From NCBI GenBank assembly GCA_025361955.1, contig JANYIU010000168.1, forward strand, positions 1 to 36,811: a DNA stretch of 36,811 bases, in the 5' to 3' direction. Under the pieces are notes generated by a model. The model was not told where the DNA came from. It ran no database searches and saw only the letters and a list, made by a program, of their open reading frames with translations. Positions 26,213 to 35,135 of the stretch are shown here, one piece after another (position 1 is the stretch's first letter; each line of letters starts with the position of its first letter). Position numbers and translations under genes: made by a program. This DNA comes from Holophagaceae bacterium. Its GTDB lineage: Bacteria > Acidobacteriota > Holophagae > Holophagales > Holophagaceae.

Positions 26213-27657
26213 GGTTTTCCCTCCACCCAGCTGCCGGCGCTCTGAAGCATCGTTTCAAGGGGCTGGGGCAGCCAGAGCCCAAGGACCAGGGACAATCCGA
26301 GAGCCAAGATCAAGGGGGCCGTCGTGGCGAAAGTGTCCTTATAGGGGGTGCGTACCCGCTTCGCATCCGGCGTGCCGAAGATCATCTTGACCACCGTATC
26401 GCTCATCGCCAAGAAGACGCCGCAGAGCAGCAGCAGGAAGGTTCCACCCAGCCAGAGATGGTTCCGGGAGAAGGCAGCGGCGACGATGTTGAATTCGCTG
26501 ATGAAAGGGGCGAAGGGAGGCGTGCCGGTGATGGCGAGAAAGGCGATCAGGAAAAGCCATCCGGAGATGGGCGTGCGCCGGATGGCGCCGGTGACGAAGG
26601 GCAGCTGTCGGCTCGCATAGCTCCGATGGATATTGCCCGCCGACAGAAAGAGCACGCTCTTGACGAGTGCGTTCGCCGCGAGGTGGTAGAGAGCGAAGCG
26701 GGCCGCGGTGCCACCGATGCCAATGCCGAACACGAGGATGCCCATGTGCTCGACGCTGGAGTAGGCGAGCATGCGCTTGAAGTCCAATTGGCGGACCATG
26801 AACACCATCGCCCAGGCCATGGAAAGTACGCCGAAGCCGATCATGAGCTCCTGGGCGAAGGCGGCCTCCCCGGCCGCGGCTACGACCGCGTAAATCCGAA
26901 GCAGGGCCAGGAAGGCGCAGCTGGTCACGCCGCCGGCCAGGAGGGCCCCAATGACCCCAGGGGTCTCGCCGTAAGCGTCTGGTTTCCAGGTATGGAGCGG
27001 GGCCAAACCCATCTTCGTGCCATAGCCGATCAGAGTGAGCACGAAGCCCGCCCTCAGCCAAGGCCGGGAAAGATGCTCCGCCTCCTGCATCAGCCGAGTG
27101 TATTGCAGGGGTTCGTTGATATCGCCCATATGGGCGGCGTAGGCGATGAAGAAAGTACCCAGTAGGGCGAGGGCGATACCTACGGAGCCGATGATCAGGT
27201 ACTTCCACGCGGCCTCCAGGGAGTGCCGGTTGTGGTTGAAGTAGATCAGCGGAGCCGTGGTCAGGGTCGTGGTTTCCATGGCCACCCAGACCAACCCAGG
27301 GTGGCGTGCCTGGGCCACCAAGGAGGCCATGCTCAGGAAGCACAGGAAGCAGACGATGAAGATCCGGTGGTCCCGGTCGGGGCGTAGAGCCAGGTAGGCC
27401 GGTGCATAGAGGGCGCAGATGCAGAAGAGCACGCTGACCACCAGCAGCACCCAGCCGCCCAGGGCGTCCAGCCCCAGCCAGACGCCGGGAGGAAGCGTCT
27501 CCCATCCCCGCAGGGAGGCGAGGATGAGCGTGACCACTAGGCCAAGTAGATGGAAAATCGCGGTCCCTGGCAGGAGCCGGATCCGCAGAGAATCGGAAGA
27601 GGTCCTCCAGGCGAGGATGGCAGCGAAAAGAGGGAGAAAAATCAAATACCAGGCCAT
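26209..27657 (-). CDS. HyfF-like proton-translocating membrane subunit
   Basis: This 482-residue integral membrane protein belongs to the Mrp antiporter/NuoL-M-N family. It is hydrophobic throughout, with about 13-14 segments. The core reads YGTKMGLAPLHTWKPDAYGETPG, and the Lys in GYGTKMG is the family's channel lysine. AYSSVEHMGILVFGIGIGG is the conserved later segment. A conserved Glu occurs in WVAMETTTLTTAPL. Its size and place before the large subunit match HyfF of hydrogenase-4. It should form one of the ion channels of the complex. It starts three bases after the HyfE-like gene. Confidence 0.86.
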   Translation of the reverse strand: MAWYLIFLPLFAAILAWRTSSDSLRIRLLPGTAIFHLLGLVVTLILASLRGWETLPPGVWLGLDALGGWVLLVVSVLFCICALYAPAYLALRPDRDHRIFIVCFLCFLSMASLVAQARHPGLVWVAMETTTLTTAPLIYFNHNRHSLEAAWKYLIIGSVGIALALLGTFFIAYAAHMGDINEPLQYTRLMQEAEHLSRPWLRAGFVLTLIGYGTKMGLAPLHTWKPDAYGETPGVIGALLAGGVTSCAFLALLRIYAVVAAAGEAAFAQELMIGFGVLSMAWAMVFMVRQLDFKRMLAYSSVEHMGILVFGIGIGGTAARFALYHLAANALVKSVLFLSAGNIHRSYASRQLPFVTGAIRRTPISGWLFLIAFLAITGTPPFAPFISEFNIVAAAFSRNHLWLGGTFLLLLCGVFLAMSDTVVKMIFGTPDAKRVRTPYKDTFATTAPLILALGLSLVLGLWLPQPLETMLQSAGSWVEGKP

Positions 27658-27660
27658 TGC

Positions 27661-28296
27661 TCAATCCTTCAGTTCGGCCAGGTGGCGGGTGTCGATGGAA
27701 TCGAAGGCCACGCGGATGTGGTTGATGACGATTCCCATGACGAAGATGCCCACGAAGAGGTCCAGCAGGATGCCGGCTTCCACCAGTAAGGGCATCTCTT
27801 CCACCAGCAGCAGGGCGAACAGATAGATGCCGTTTTCCAGCACCAGGTAGCCCACCACCTGCGTGAGCGCCTTGCGCCGCGAGACCAGCAGCAGGAACCC
27901 GGTAAAGAGAGTGGCAAGGGAGGCTGGCACGAACAGTGGATTGGCCGTTCCCAGCTTCAAGGGCAGGTTGTGGGCCAGCAGCATGCTGAGGCCCGTCCCG
28001 AGGGCGCACAGCAGCAGCGACGCCGAGAACCCGATGTAGGGCCCGACCTCCCGATCGATCTTGACCTGCTGGAGGGCGCGCCGGAACAGAGAGGGAATCA
28101 GCCATCCCTTCACCGCCACGGCGGCCGCAGCCAGCAGAACGATGTGGGGAATTCGCCAAAGGCCCATGGTCAGCGGGAGAAGGCCGAGCAGGACCCCCTG
28201 GAGTACCGCGAACTGGATGGATTTATTGATGCGGCTGGTGGTCACCAAGGAGAAATTGGTGAGCATGATCAGGGCGATCAGAAAATCGGAGAGCAT
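27661..28296 (-). CDS. HyfE-like membrane subunit
   Basis: The 211-residue protein is almost wholly hydrophobic with about six segments. The C-terminal part resembles NuoK (QVVGYLVLENGIYLFALLL, with Glu in a membrane segment, then EAGILLDLFVGIFVMGIVI). This arrangement, a NuoK-like domain with extra N-terminal helices, is that of HyfE in hydrogenase-4. It probably contributes to the ion path between the other membrane subunits. It lies nine bases after the HyfC-like gene and three before the HyfF-like gene. Confidence 0.82.
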   Translation of the reverse strand: MLSDFLIALIMLTNFSLVTTSRINKSIQFAVLQGVLLGLLPLTMGLWRIPHIVLLAAAAVAVKGWLIPSLFRRALQQVKIDREVGPYIGFSASLLLCALGTGLSMLLAHNLPLKLGTANPLFVPASLATLFTGFLLLVSRRKALTQVVGYLVLENGIYLFALLLVEEMPLLVEAGILLDLFVGIFVMGIVINHIRVAFDSIDTRHLAELKD

Positions 28297-28305
28297 GGGT
28301 TTCTC

Positions 28306-29232
28306 CTATACCAGCAGGAGCAGGAAGGCGAAGGCCGTCGCCAGGACGCTGGCCATCAGGAACTGGGGCACCTGGTTCATCCGGAACCGCGCGGTGATGC
28401 TTTCGATCACCCCCACGACGACAGCGAACAAACCCAAGGCCAGGAAGTAGGCGGCCCAGTCGAGCCAGGGATTGTCGGTCCTCGGCAGGAGCGGTCCCAG
28501 GATCAGCGCCGCGAGCACGAGCAGCTTCAGGCTGGCCCCATAAAGCACCAGCGCGAGGGGGCGTCCGGAATGATCCAATACCATGACCTCGTGGATCATG
28601 GTCAATTCCAAATGCGTGTTCGGATCATCTACGGGGATGCGGGCGTTTTCCGCGAGGTAGACGATCATCCAGCCCGCCAGCACCAGGATGAACGGGCCGG
28701 TGGCCCTGGAGATGGCGAAGCCCGGCGAGGCCAGCATCGCGGACAGGGATAAGCTTCCCGAGGATTTCGCCAAAGCCGCGAAGCCGAGGAACAGGGCGGG
28801 TTCGGCGAGGGCCGAGAAGGTCACTTCCCGAGCGGCCCCCATGCCCTCGAAGCTCGAGCCCGTGTCCAGGGCCGATAGCACGGTGAGGAACCGGGCCAGT
28901 CCGAACAGGTAGGCGAACAGAATCACATCCCCCTGGAAGTGGATGGGCGCCGGGGAATGACCGAAGGGTACCAACAGGGCGGCCACCAGCCCCGCGGCCA
29001 CCGTGGCCACGGGACCCGCCAGGAAGATCCAGGTGGTGGTTTGGCTGAACACTGCCTGTTTCCGGGCAAGTTTCGCCAGATCGTAGTAGAGCTGCAGGAC
29101 TGGAGGGCCGCAACGTCCCGCCACCAGAGCCTTGACCTTGTTGATGAGGCCCGGGATCAGCGGCCCCAGCAGCAGGGCTGTCAGGAGATGGAGGGCGATG
29201 TGAATGATACGGAACAAGAGGGACTCGGACAT
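28306..29232 (-). CDS. HyfC/HycD-like (NuoH-type) membrane subunit
   Basis: The 308-residue protein links the soluble arm to the membrane arm, as NuoH does in complex I. Its N-terminus reads PLIPGLINKVKALVAGRCG then LQLYYDLAKLARKQ, which follows the GRxGPxxLQPYxDLxKLxxK pattern of HycD. The later loop IPVDDPNTHLELTMIHEVMV matches the conserved acidic loop of HycD/HyfC. About eight hydrophobic segments are visible. The conserved Asp and Glu residues are kept, so coupling could operate. It follows the second HyfB-like gene after three bases. Confidence 0.88.
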   Translation of the reverse strand: MSESLLFRIIHIALHLLTALLLGPLIPGLINKVKALVAGRCGPPVLQLYYDLAKLARKQAVFSQTTTWIFLAGPVATVAAGLVAALLVPFGHSPAPIHFQGDVILFAYLFGLARFLTVLSALDTGSSFEGMGAAREVTFSALAEPALFLGFAALAKSSGSLSLSAMLASPGFAISRATGPFILVLAGWMIVYLAENARIPVDDPNTHLELTMIHEVMVLDHSGRPLALVLYGASLKLLVLAALILGPLLPRTDNPWLDWAAYFLALGLFAVVVGVIESITARFRMNQVPQFLMASVLATAFAFLLLLV

Positions 29233-29235
29233 GAT

Positions 29236-31176
29236 TCAGGCCACCATCCAGATCAAAAGGGTGAGCAGGGTGATCAAGATGTAGAGCAGGTATAGGGGCA
29301 GCTGCCCACTCTGCAGGACGCGCAGCAGCGTGAAGCCGCGGGCGACAAGATCCAGCCCGGGGGCGCCGACTCGGTCCAGCACCGGGTCGGGCACATGGCT
29401 ATGGAAGCGGCGGGCAGTCGGGAAGAACGCCGCGATCCTCCGGAAATGGAACTGAGGCCAGAGCACGAACCGCAGCCCGGAAACCAGTCCATCCGCGAAC
29501 GAGGAGGCCGAGTATTGCATCCTCGGACTTGCCGCCAGGTAGCCGCAATCCCAGGTCGGCACATCCTTGCGCGCGGAGGCGGGTCTTGCCCAGCGCCAGC
29601 AGAGGCAGGCAAGCCCCAGGAGCAGCGCGGCCATGGCGGACAGAAGACCGAGGTGCGCAAAACCCGCCAGGCTGGGTAGGGCCTGCACGCCGGAGGCGCT
29701 GGAGACCAGACGATCCAAGGCCGGGATGAGCAGGACGGGAGCCAGCCCCAGCGCTATGCAGAGGCCTGCCAGCAGAACCATGGGACCGCGCATGGCGCGT
29801 GGAGATTCCTGCACTTTTGACGCCTCTGCGGAGCGCGGTTGTCCCAGAAAGACGGTCCCATAGGCCTTGGCGAAGCAGGCTAGGGCCAAGGCCCCGATGA
29901 TCGCCAGGGCCGAGAGGGCGATGACGGTCCAAGGAAGGCGTGACAGGGCGAGTCCCTGGAAGGCAGCCAGATAGATCAACCATTCGCTGACGAAGCCGTT
30001 GAGGGGAGGCAGGCCGCAGATGGCCCAGGCGCCGATCAGGAAGGTACCTGCGGTGACCGGCATGGAGTTGGAGAGGCCCCCCATCTGTTCCAGATTCCGG
30101 GTCCCCATGCCACGAATCACGGAACCCGCGTTCAGGAATAGCAGGCCCTTGAAAAGGCCGTGATTGAGGACGTGGAGGAGTCCTCCCGCGTAGCCCAGGA
30201 CTTGGACGCTCACGGAGCCGATGCTCTTGCCGAGGGTCCCGATGCCGAGACCCAACAGGATGATCCCGATGTTCTCGATGGAATGGTAGGCCAGGAGCCG
30301 CTTCAGGTCGTGCTGTCCCAGGGCGAAGGCCACCCCCAGGATCCCCGAAATCGCCCCCAGGACCACCAGGAGGCCCCCCCACCACAGGGGCGGGTCCGGG
30401 ATCCAGGACAGCAGCCGGATCAATCCCAGGATCCCCATCTTGAGGAACACCCCGGACATGATTGAGGAGACATGACTCGGCGCGGCGGCGTGGGCCGGAG
30501 GCAGCCAGAAATGGAAGGGGAAAATGCCCGCCTTGATGCCGAACCCCACCAGGAACAGAACAAAGGTCAAGCTGCCGCGCCCGGTGGACGCGAAGCCCGA
30601 GGAGAAGCCGGTAAAGGCGAAACTGCCGAGGGTGGAGGCCATGAGGGAGAACGCCCCGAACAGGCAAAGGGTTCCAGTGTGGGTGGCGATGAGGTAGATC
30701 CAGCCGGCCCGTTGGGTCTCAGGCTCCCGGTCCTCGGTGATGACCAGGAGAAAGGCGGTGATCGCCATGCCTTCCCAGGCCAGCATGAACGTAACCGCAT
30801 GGGCCGCCGCTACCAGGAGCGCAAGGAAGGCCGTGGTGAGGCCATAGAGCAGCCGGACCCTGCGGGCCCCCTCGTGCGTGTCCCCGAAATAGGCGACCCC
30901 ATAGACTGAGCCACAGGCAGCCAGCAGCAGGACCGGGATCAGGAAAAAAGCCGCGATCGGATCGAACCGGAGCAGGCCAGGGGAGCCAAGGGGTGTGAAG
31001 GGAAGGCCCTGGGTCCAGACCGCGCCTCCGTACAGAGTCCAAACGGAGGAGGCGAGTCCAAACACCGCCGCCAGGCTGAGCATCCCGGCCGCGACTTCCC
31101 CGCCCCGCTTCCGGAGCAGCAGACCTGGCACACCCGAGAGGGCCGCCAGCAGCACCGCGAGCCCGAACAAGATCAT
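29236..31176 (-). CDS. HyfB/HycC-like proton-translocating membrane subunit (second copy)
   Basis: The 646-residue membrane protein is an antiporter-like subunit. Conserved elements are AWEGMAITAFLLVITED (channel Glu), FGIKAGIFPFHFWLPPAHAAAPSHVSSIMSGVFLK with two conserved Lys, and YHSIENIGIILLGLGIG. A C-terminal hydrophobic helix (LYLLYILITLLTLLIWMV) is preceded by a loop with TWDCGY and ASPRMQYSASSFADGL, as in HycC/HyfB. The start overlaps the stop of the first copy by four bases (ATGA). The two copies share the same layout but differ along their length, so the duplication is old. Confidence 0.88.
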   Translation of the reverse strand: MILFGLAVLLAALSGVPGLLLRKRGGEVAAGMLSLAAVFGLASSVWTLYGGAVWTQGLPFTPLGSPGLLRFDPIAAFFLIPVLLLAACGSVYGVAYFGDTHEGARRVRLLYGLTTAFLALLVAAAHAVTFMLAWEGMAITAFLLVITEDREPETQRAGWIYLIATHTGTLCLFGAFSLMASTLGSFAFTGFSSGFASTGRGSLTFVLFLVGFGIKAGIFPFHFWLPPAHAAAPSHVSSIMSGVFLKMGILGLIRLLSWIPDPPLWWGGLLVVLGAISGILGVAFALGQHDLKRLLAYHSIENIGIILLGLGIGTLGKSIGSVSVQVLGYAGGLLHVLNHGLFKGLLFLNAGSVIRGMGTRNLEQMGGLSNSMPVTAGTFLIGAWAICGLPPLNGFVSEWLIYLAAFQGLALSRLPWTVIALSALAIIGALALACFAKAYGTVFLGQPRSAEASKVQESPRAMRGPMVLLAGLCIALGLAPVLLIPALDRLVSSASGVQALPSLAGFAHLGLLSAMAALLLGLACLCWRWARPASARKDVPTWDCGYLAASPRMQYSASSFADGLVSGLRFVLWPQFHFRRIAAFFPTARRFHSHVPDPVLDRVGAPGLDLVARGFTLLRVLQSGQLPLYLLYILITLLTLLIWMVA

Positions 31177-33134
31177 CCCAGCAGCCTCGCTCTCACCAGC
31201 ATCCAGAGAAAGACGCCCAGAAGGGCCAGCAGAATGTAGAGAATGTAGAGCGACAGATGGCCGTGTTGGAGTTGGCGAAAGCGCAGCAGTCGCTCCGCGA
31301 GGCGATCAACCCGGGGTTCGACGAAGGCCTCGCCCACGGCGTCCTGGAATTCAGATCGGTAAGTGAGCGGCCGGGGAAAGACCGCTCTGACTCGGCGCAT
31401 CCGTTCCTTGCAGCCGGGCACGAGGGAGGCCCATCCGGCGGAGAAGGAAGAGGCCGTGTACTGCATGCGTGCCGTGGGTCGCGCGTAGCCGCAGTCCCAG
31501 GTCGGCGGCCGGGTCGTGAGGTTGCGCCTGGATCTGCGCAGCCATAGGAATCCCAGCGCACCCAGCACCAGCAAGAGGGCCAACATCCAGGAAAGCAGCG
31601 CCAAGTCCGGGCCGATCCCGAGCACGAGCAGGCCGGTAGCCTCCGGAGCCACGACGCCGACCACGTGATCCAAGAGGGGCAGCAGGAGCACGCTGCCGAG
31701 GCCCAAGCCAACGCAGAGCAGGGCCAGGATCACCATGGGTAGCATCATGGCCTTGCCGGGATCGTGGGCATGTTCCACTGCCGATGTGCGGGGTTCTCCC
31801 AGGAACACGAACCCGAAGAACTTGGCGAAGGCGACGGCGGCAAGGCCTCCCGAAATAGCGAGGGCGGGCAAAGCAAGGCACGCAGCCCAGGATTCGCCTC
31901 GCTGGAAAGAGGACAAAAGCCCCCGGTAGAGGAACCATTCACTGAGGAAGGCGTTGAAGGGCGGGAGCGCCGCCACGGCCAGCACGGCTGGGAAAATCAC
32001 CAGGGCGGTCTGGGGCATGCGCTTGGCCAATCCCCCCAGGGCCTCGATCTTGCGGGTCCCCGTGGCGTGCAGCAGGGAGCCCGCCCCGAAGAACAGCAGG
32101 CCCTTGAATACCGAGTGATTCCAGATGTGGAACACCGCCCCCGCGAACCCCAGGGCGGTGAGCCAGGACTCATGGTAGGCCCGCCCGGTCCAGCCGAGGC
32201 CCAGTCCGATGCCGATGATGCCGATGTTTTCGATGCTTGAATAAGCCAGCAGGCGTTTGAAGTCGCTCTGGGCCAAGGCATTGATGACCCCGTAGACCGC
32301 TGTCACCGCTCCCAGGGTCAGGACCAGTCCGCCCAGGAAGGCTGGGGTGGTGGGGACCAGCCCGGAAAGGCGGATGATGCCGTAGAGGCCCGCCTTCAGC
32401 ATCACGCCCGACAGGATCGCGGACACATGACTCGGGGCCCAGGCGTGAGCCTCCGGTAGCCAGAAGTGCAGGGGCAGGAAGCCCGCCTTGATGCCGAAGC
32501 CGAGCAGAGCCAGCACCATGATGGCTGAATCCAAGGACGAATCCGGCAGTCCCGGATGGGGAATCCAGAGCAAGTCCCCGCAGCGATGAGCCAGCAGAGC
32601 CACCGCCGCGATCAGCAGCAGCGTGCCGGTGTGGGTGCACATGAGGTAGATCCAGGAGGCCCGCTGGACCTGAGGTGTCCCGTGCTCGGTGCCGATGAGG
32701 AGGAAGGCGGACATCGCCATCACTTCCCAGGCCATGAGGAACAGGATTCCCTGTCGGGCGATGAACACCAGCATCAGGGAGGCTGCGAGCAGGCCGAATA
32801 GTCCCCGAACCGAGCGCCCGGTCACCATTGAGGTTGGCCAATATTCACTCTGGTAGATGATGCCGAGGCCAGCCACCAGATTGAGGGGCAGCAGAAAGGC
32901 GGCGGAAAGCGCGTCCACTTCGATGCGAGCAGGCAGCTTCCAGAAAACAAAATCCAGTCCGGAGGCGTTGCCAGTGATTAGCACATGGAGTGCGCCAACC
33001 ACAGCCAGGAGGGATCCCAAGACGCCCAGGCCCAGATAGAACCGTTCGTCCAAAAGTTTGAACAAAGGGATGAACGACGCGGCCAGCCAGCATCCCAAGG
33101 CCGCGAGGATCAGCACGATATCCAGCATTTGCAT
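31173..33134 (-). CDS. HyfB/HycC-like proton-translocating membrane subunit (first copy)
   Basis: This is the first gene of the seven-gene operon. The ATG at 33134 (MQMLDIVLILAALGCW), with GGAG four bases upstream, gives 653 residues; the frame stays open further up, but that part is not hydrophobic and lies in the intergenic region. Conserved elements are AWEVMAMSAFLLIGTEHG, GFGIKAGFLPLHFWLPEAHAW, ILSGVMLKAGLYGIIRL and YSSIENIGIIGIGLGLG. The C-terminus has the loop TWDCGYARPTARMQY and a final helix ending FLWMLVRARLLG. It should carry ions across the inner membrane as in HyfB. Two such subunits in tandem are more than hydrogenase-3 has. Confidence 0.87.
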   Translation of the reverse strand: MQMLDIVLILAALGCWLAASFIPLFKLLDERFYLGLGVLGSLLAVVGALHVLITGNASGLDFVFWKLPARIEVDALSAAFLLPLNLVAGLGIIYQSEYWPTSMVTGRSVRGLFGLLAASLMLVFIARQGILFLMAWEVMAMSAFLLIGTEHGTPQVQRASWIYLMCTHTGTLLLIAAVALLAHRCGDLLWIPHPGLPDSSLDSAIMVLALLGFGIKAGFLPLHFWLPEAHAWAPSHVSAILSGVMLKAGLYGIIRLSGLVPTTPAFLGGLVLTLGAVTAVYGVINALAQSDFKRLLAYSSIENIGIIGIGLGLGWTGRAYHESWLTALGFAGAVFHIWNHSVFKGLLFFGAGSLLHATGTRKIEALGGLAKRMPQTALVIFPAVLAVAALPPFNAFLSEWFLYRGLLSSFQRGESWAACLALPALAISGGLAAVAFAKFFGFVFLGEPRTSAVEHAHDPGKAMMLPMVILALLCVGLGLGSVLLLPLLDHVVGVVAPEATGLLVLGIGPDLALLSWMLALLLVLGALGFLWLRRSRRNLTTRPPTWDCGYARPTARMQYTASSFSAGWASLVPGCKERMRRVRAVFPRPLTYRSEFQDAVGEAFVEPRVDRLAERLLRFRQLQHGHLSLYILYILLALLGVFLWMLVRARLLG

Positions 33135-33302
33135 TACACTCCACGAGGAGAAAGCCACGACACCGTGGATCGCCAAGGACGATCCAGGGGAAGGGCCAAC
33201 AAACCCGGCTGTTCTGGCGCAGCTTAAGGCCATGGTAGCAGAAGCAACGCTGGGCGAGGTTTGGTGGCGCGGTGAGCCACGGAAGGAAGCGGATACTCCC
33301 GT

Positions 33303-33390
33303 CCGCGGTTTTTCTTCCGGGTGCATCCTTGTGCAGCTGTGGTTCAAGAAGCTCTTCAACCACGGCTGCCTGGGCTGCACACGGATAAAA
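33303..33390. repeat. Long imperfect palindrome with a 17-bp core hairpin
   Basis: The core pairs 33333-33349 with 33353-33369 across a three-base AGC loop, with one G-T wobble and one C-C mismatch in 17 positions. Outside it, TTCCGGGTGCATCC on the left pairs imperfectly, with one indel, with GGCTGCACACGGATAA on the right. The total element is about 85 bases. The ATCCGTGTGCA/ACCACGG style suggests a dispersed intergenic repeat. Confidence 0.5.
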
Positions 33391-33535
33391 CTCGATCGAC
33401 CGGGTTGCCCTCTATTCCATGGTTGTCTGGGGTCGGACCAAGGCGATGTCTCGCGGCTTCGTGAACTTCAGCGGCGCTCATACCTGGCACGCGGCACTTC
33501 TTCCAGAGTCCAGCCTTCGCGCCCGGCTCACTTCA

Positions 33536-33544
33536 TGCTAAAGT
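33536..33544 (+). promoter_or_regulatory. Possible extended -10 element for ribH
   Basis: TGC followed by TAAAGT (33539-33544) has the form of an extended -10 box, 35 bases before the ribH ATG. The -35 region is poor (no TTGACA-like hexamer at the right spacing). Confidence 0.3.
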
Positions 33545-33578
33545 TTTCGACTCAACAACCACCTCTCGGGGGGTTCCA

Positions 33579-34088
33579 ATGAAGATCTTTGAAGGCCAGC
33601 TTCGTGTCGACAAGGGCGACCGCTTCGCCTTTGTGGCCGCCCGTTTCAACGAATTCGTCGTGGACCGCCTGGTGGGCGGGGCCGTGGACTGTGTTTTGCG
33701 GCACGGGGGCAGCGAAGCCCAGATCGATCTCTTCAAGGTGCCCGGCTCCTTTGAATTGCCCCAAGTGGCGCAAAAGGCTGCCCGCTCCGGGAACTACGCA
33801 GGTGTGGTGGTACTGGGAGCGGTCATCCGCGGGGGCACGCCCCACTTCGACATGATCGCGGGAGAGGTCACCAAGGGCACGGCCGCAGTGGGCCTCGATA
33901 CCGGGATTCCGGTCGTTTTCGGGGTGCTGACCACGGATTCGGTGGAACAGGCCATCGACCGGGCTGGTACCAAGATGGGCAACAAGGGCTGGGAGGCCGC
34001 CCAGTCCATGATCGAGATGGTGGATCTCTACCGGAACTTGAAGACTGGAAAGGGCGGGAAGCCCCCCATGAAGCAGGGGGACGCGTAA
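33579..34088 (+). CDS. ribH: 6,7-dimethyl-8-ribityllumazine synthase
   Basis: RibH condenses 5-amino-6-ribitylaminouracil with dihydroxybutanone phosphate, the penultimate step of riboflavin synthesis. The 169-residue protein carries the substrate-binding residues of the family: [32 protein letters not shown] with the catalytic His in PHFD, FGVLTTD and [16 protein letters not shown] lies seven bases before the ATG. The C-terminal tail ([14 protein letters not shown]) is slightly longer than usual. The stop overlaps the nusB start as TAATG, so the two are translationally coupled, an arrangement seen in many bacteria. Confidence 0.95.
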   Translation: MKIFEGQLRVDKGDRFAFVAARFNEFVVDRLVGGAVDCVLRHGGSEAQIDLFKVPGSFELPQVAQKAARSGNYAGVVVLGAVIRGGTPHFDMIAGEVTKGTAAVGLDTGIPVVFGVLTTDSVEQAIDRAGTKMGNKGWEAAQSMIEMVDLYRNLKTGKGGKPPMKQGDA

Positions 34089-34585
34089 TGGGCGTTCGCC
34101 GCCGAGGGCGCGAGTACGCCCTCCAGATGCTCTACGCCATGGATCTCACCGCCTATCCACCGGACGAGGTCTTCGCGGGCTTCAACGCCATCCAGGACCT
34201 GAACCGGGATGCCTTCTACTACGCTCGGCGTCTGGTGGACGGGGTCCACGGACATTTGGACGAGATCGATGCCGTGCTAACGCGTTTCGCGGAGCACTGG
34301 AAGATCCACCGGATGGCGGCCGTGGATCGAAACCTGCTGCGGTTGGGCATCTACGAGCTGATGTACCTCAAGGACATCCCTTTTCCCATCATCATCAACG
34401 AAGCCCTTGAAATCGTGAAGGAATTCAGCGACCAAGAGGGCACCCAGTTTGTGAACGGCATCCTGGATGCTGCCAGCCGGGAGTTCCGCGCCGAGGAGAG
34501 CGGCCCCAAGGCGCGCACCAAGAAGCCGCTTCACGAGCCCACCTCGGAAACCCACGATGAGCCTCAGCTTCCCGCTGGGGAATGA
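34088..34585 (+). CDS. nusB: Transcription antitermination protein NusB
   Basis: NusB, with NusE, binds boxA RNA and supports antitermination in rRNA transcription. The 165-residue product is all-helical, with the conserved RRRGREYALQMLYAMDL start, the middle RMAAVDRNLLRLGIYELMYL and the C-terminal INEALEIVKEFSDQEGTQFVNGILD. The last 27 residues (GPKARTKKPLHEPTSE and on) are a polar tail not needed for the fold. It overlaps ribH by one base. Confidence 0.95.
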   Translation: MGVRRRGREYALQMLYAMDLTAYPPDEVFAGFNAIQDLNRDAFYYARRLVDGVHGHLDEIDAVLTRFAEHWKIHRMAAVDRNLLRLGIYELMYLKDIPFPIIINEALEIVKEFSDQEGTQFVNGILDAASREFRAEESGPKARTKKPLHEPTSETHDEPQLPAGE

Positions 34586-34597
34586 TCGGAGTCTGCC

Positions 34598-35131
34598 ATG
34601 AGCCTGCCTAAGAAAACCTCGGTACCCGCTGCCAAGGCGGTCCCTTCACTCATCGGTGTCGAGGATGTGAAGGCGCTCATCTCGCTGGTGGCCAAAGAGC
34701 ATATCCACGAATTCGAGTTTGAATCCGGCAGTGTCCGTTTCCGCATCCGCAAGGACCCCGCACCCGCTGCAACCTTAGTGCCTCCGACCCTCGTCATGGT
34801 GCCCGGGCCCCCGGCGGCGCCGCAGATGCTTACCCAGGTCTCGGCAACTCCCGTTTCCGAGGCATTGGGCATCCCGGCCAATGAACCTGGTGTCCACTAC
34901 GTCACCAGCCCCATCGTGGGGACGTTCTACCGGGCTCCCAGCCCCAGTGCCTCGGCCTATGTGCAAGTGGGAGATTTTGTCAAACCTGGCCAGACCCTCT
35001 GCGTTGTGGAAGCCATGAAGCTCATGAACGAGATCGAGTGCGATACCGCGGGCGAGGTGGTCAGGGTAATGGTGGAGAACGGCCAGCCTGTGGAATACGG
35101 GGAGCGCCTCTTCGCTGTCCGGATTGGTTGA
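34598..35131 (+). CDS. accB: Acetyl-CoA carboxylase biotin carboxyl carrier protein
   Basis: AccB carries the biotin that moves CO2 from the biotin carboxylase to the carboxyltransferase in malonyl-CoA synthesis. The 177-residue protein has an N-terminal region ([20 protein letters not shown]), a Pro/Ala-rich linker (about 52-95) and a C-terminal biotinyl domain. The biotinylated Lys is in [10 protein letters not shown] and the thumb-like segment reads [23 protein letters not shown] lies six bases before the ATG. accC starts four bases after its stop, so the two subunits are made together. Confidence 0.96.
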   Translation: MSLPKKTSVPAAKAVPSLIGVEDVKALISLVAKEHIHEFEFESGSVRFRIRKDPAPAATLVPPTLVMVPGPPAAPQMLTQVSATPVSEALGIPANEPGVHYVTSPIVGTFYRAPSPSASAYVQVGDFVKPGQTLCVVEAMKLMNEIECDTAGEVVRVMVENGQPVEYGERLFAVRIG

Positions 35132-35135
35132 GCCC

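Larger units (their letters stand above)
33135..33578. other. Divergent intergenic region between the Ehr-like operon and ribH
   Basis: These 444 bases hold no gene I can support. They must contain the promoter of the seven-gene operon (minus strand) and of ribH (plus strand), and they contain a long imperfect palindrome near 33303-33390. No FMN riboswitch pattern is visible upstream of ribH. Confidence 0.5.

Noticed and set aside
26339-28159. Long minus-strand frame in a different phase
   Set aside because: It crosses three membrane-protein genes of the Ehr-like operon with no hydrophobic segments or motifs.
33135-33380. Upstream extension of the first HyfB-like frame
   Set aside because: The extra 82 residues are not hydrophobic and lie over the palindrome. 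The ATG at 33134 has a ribosome site and begins the first membrane helix.
33391-33578. FMN riboswitch upstream of ribH
   Set aside because: None of the conserved FMN-box sequence blocks are present.
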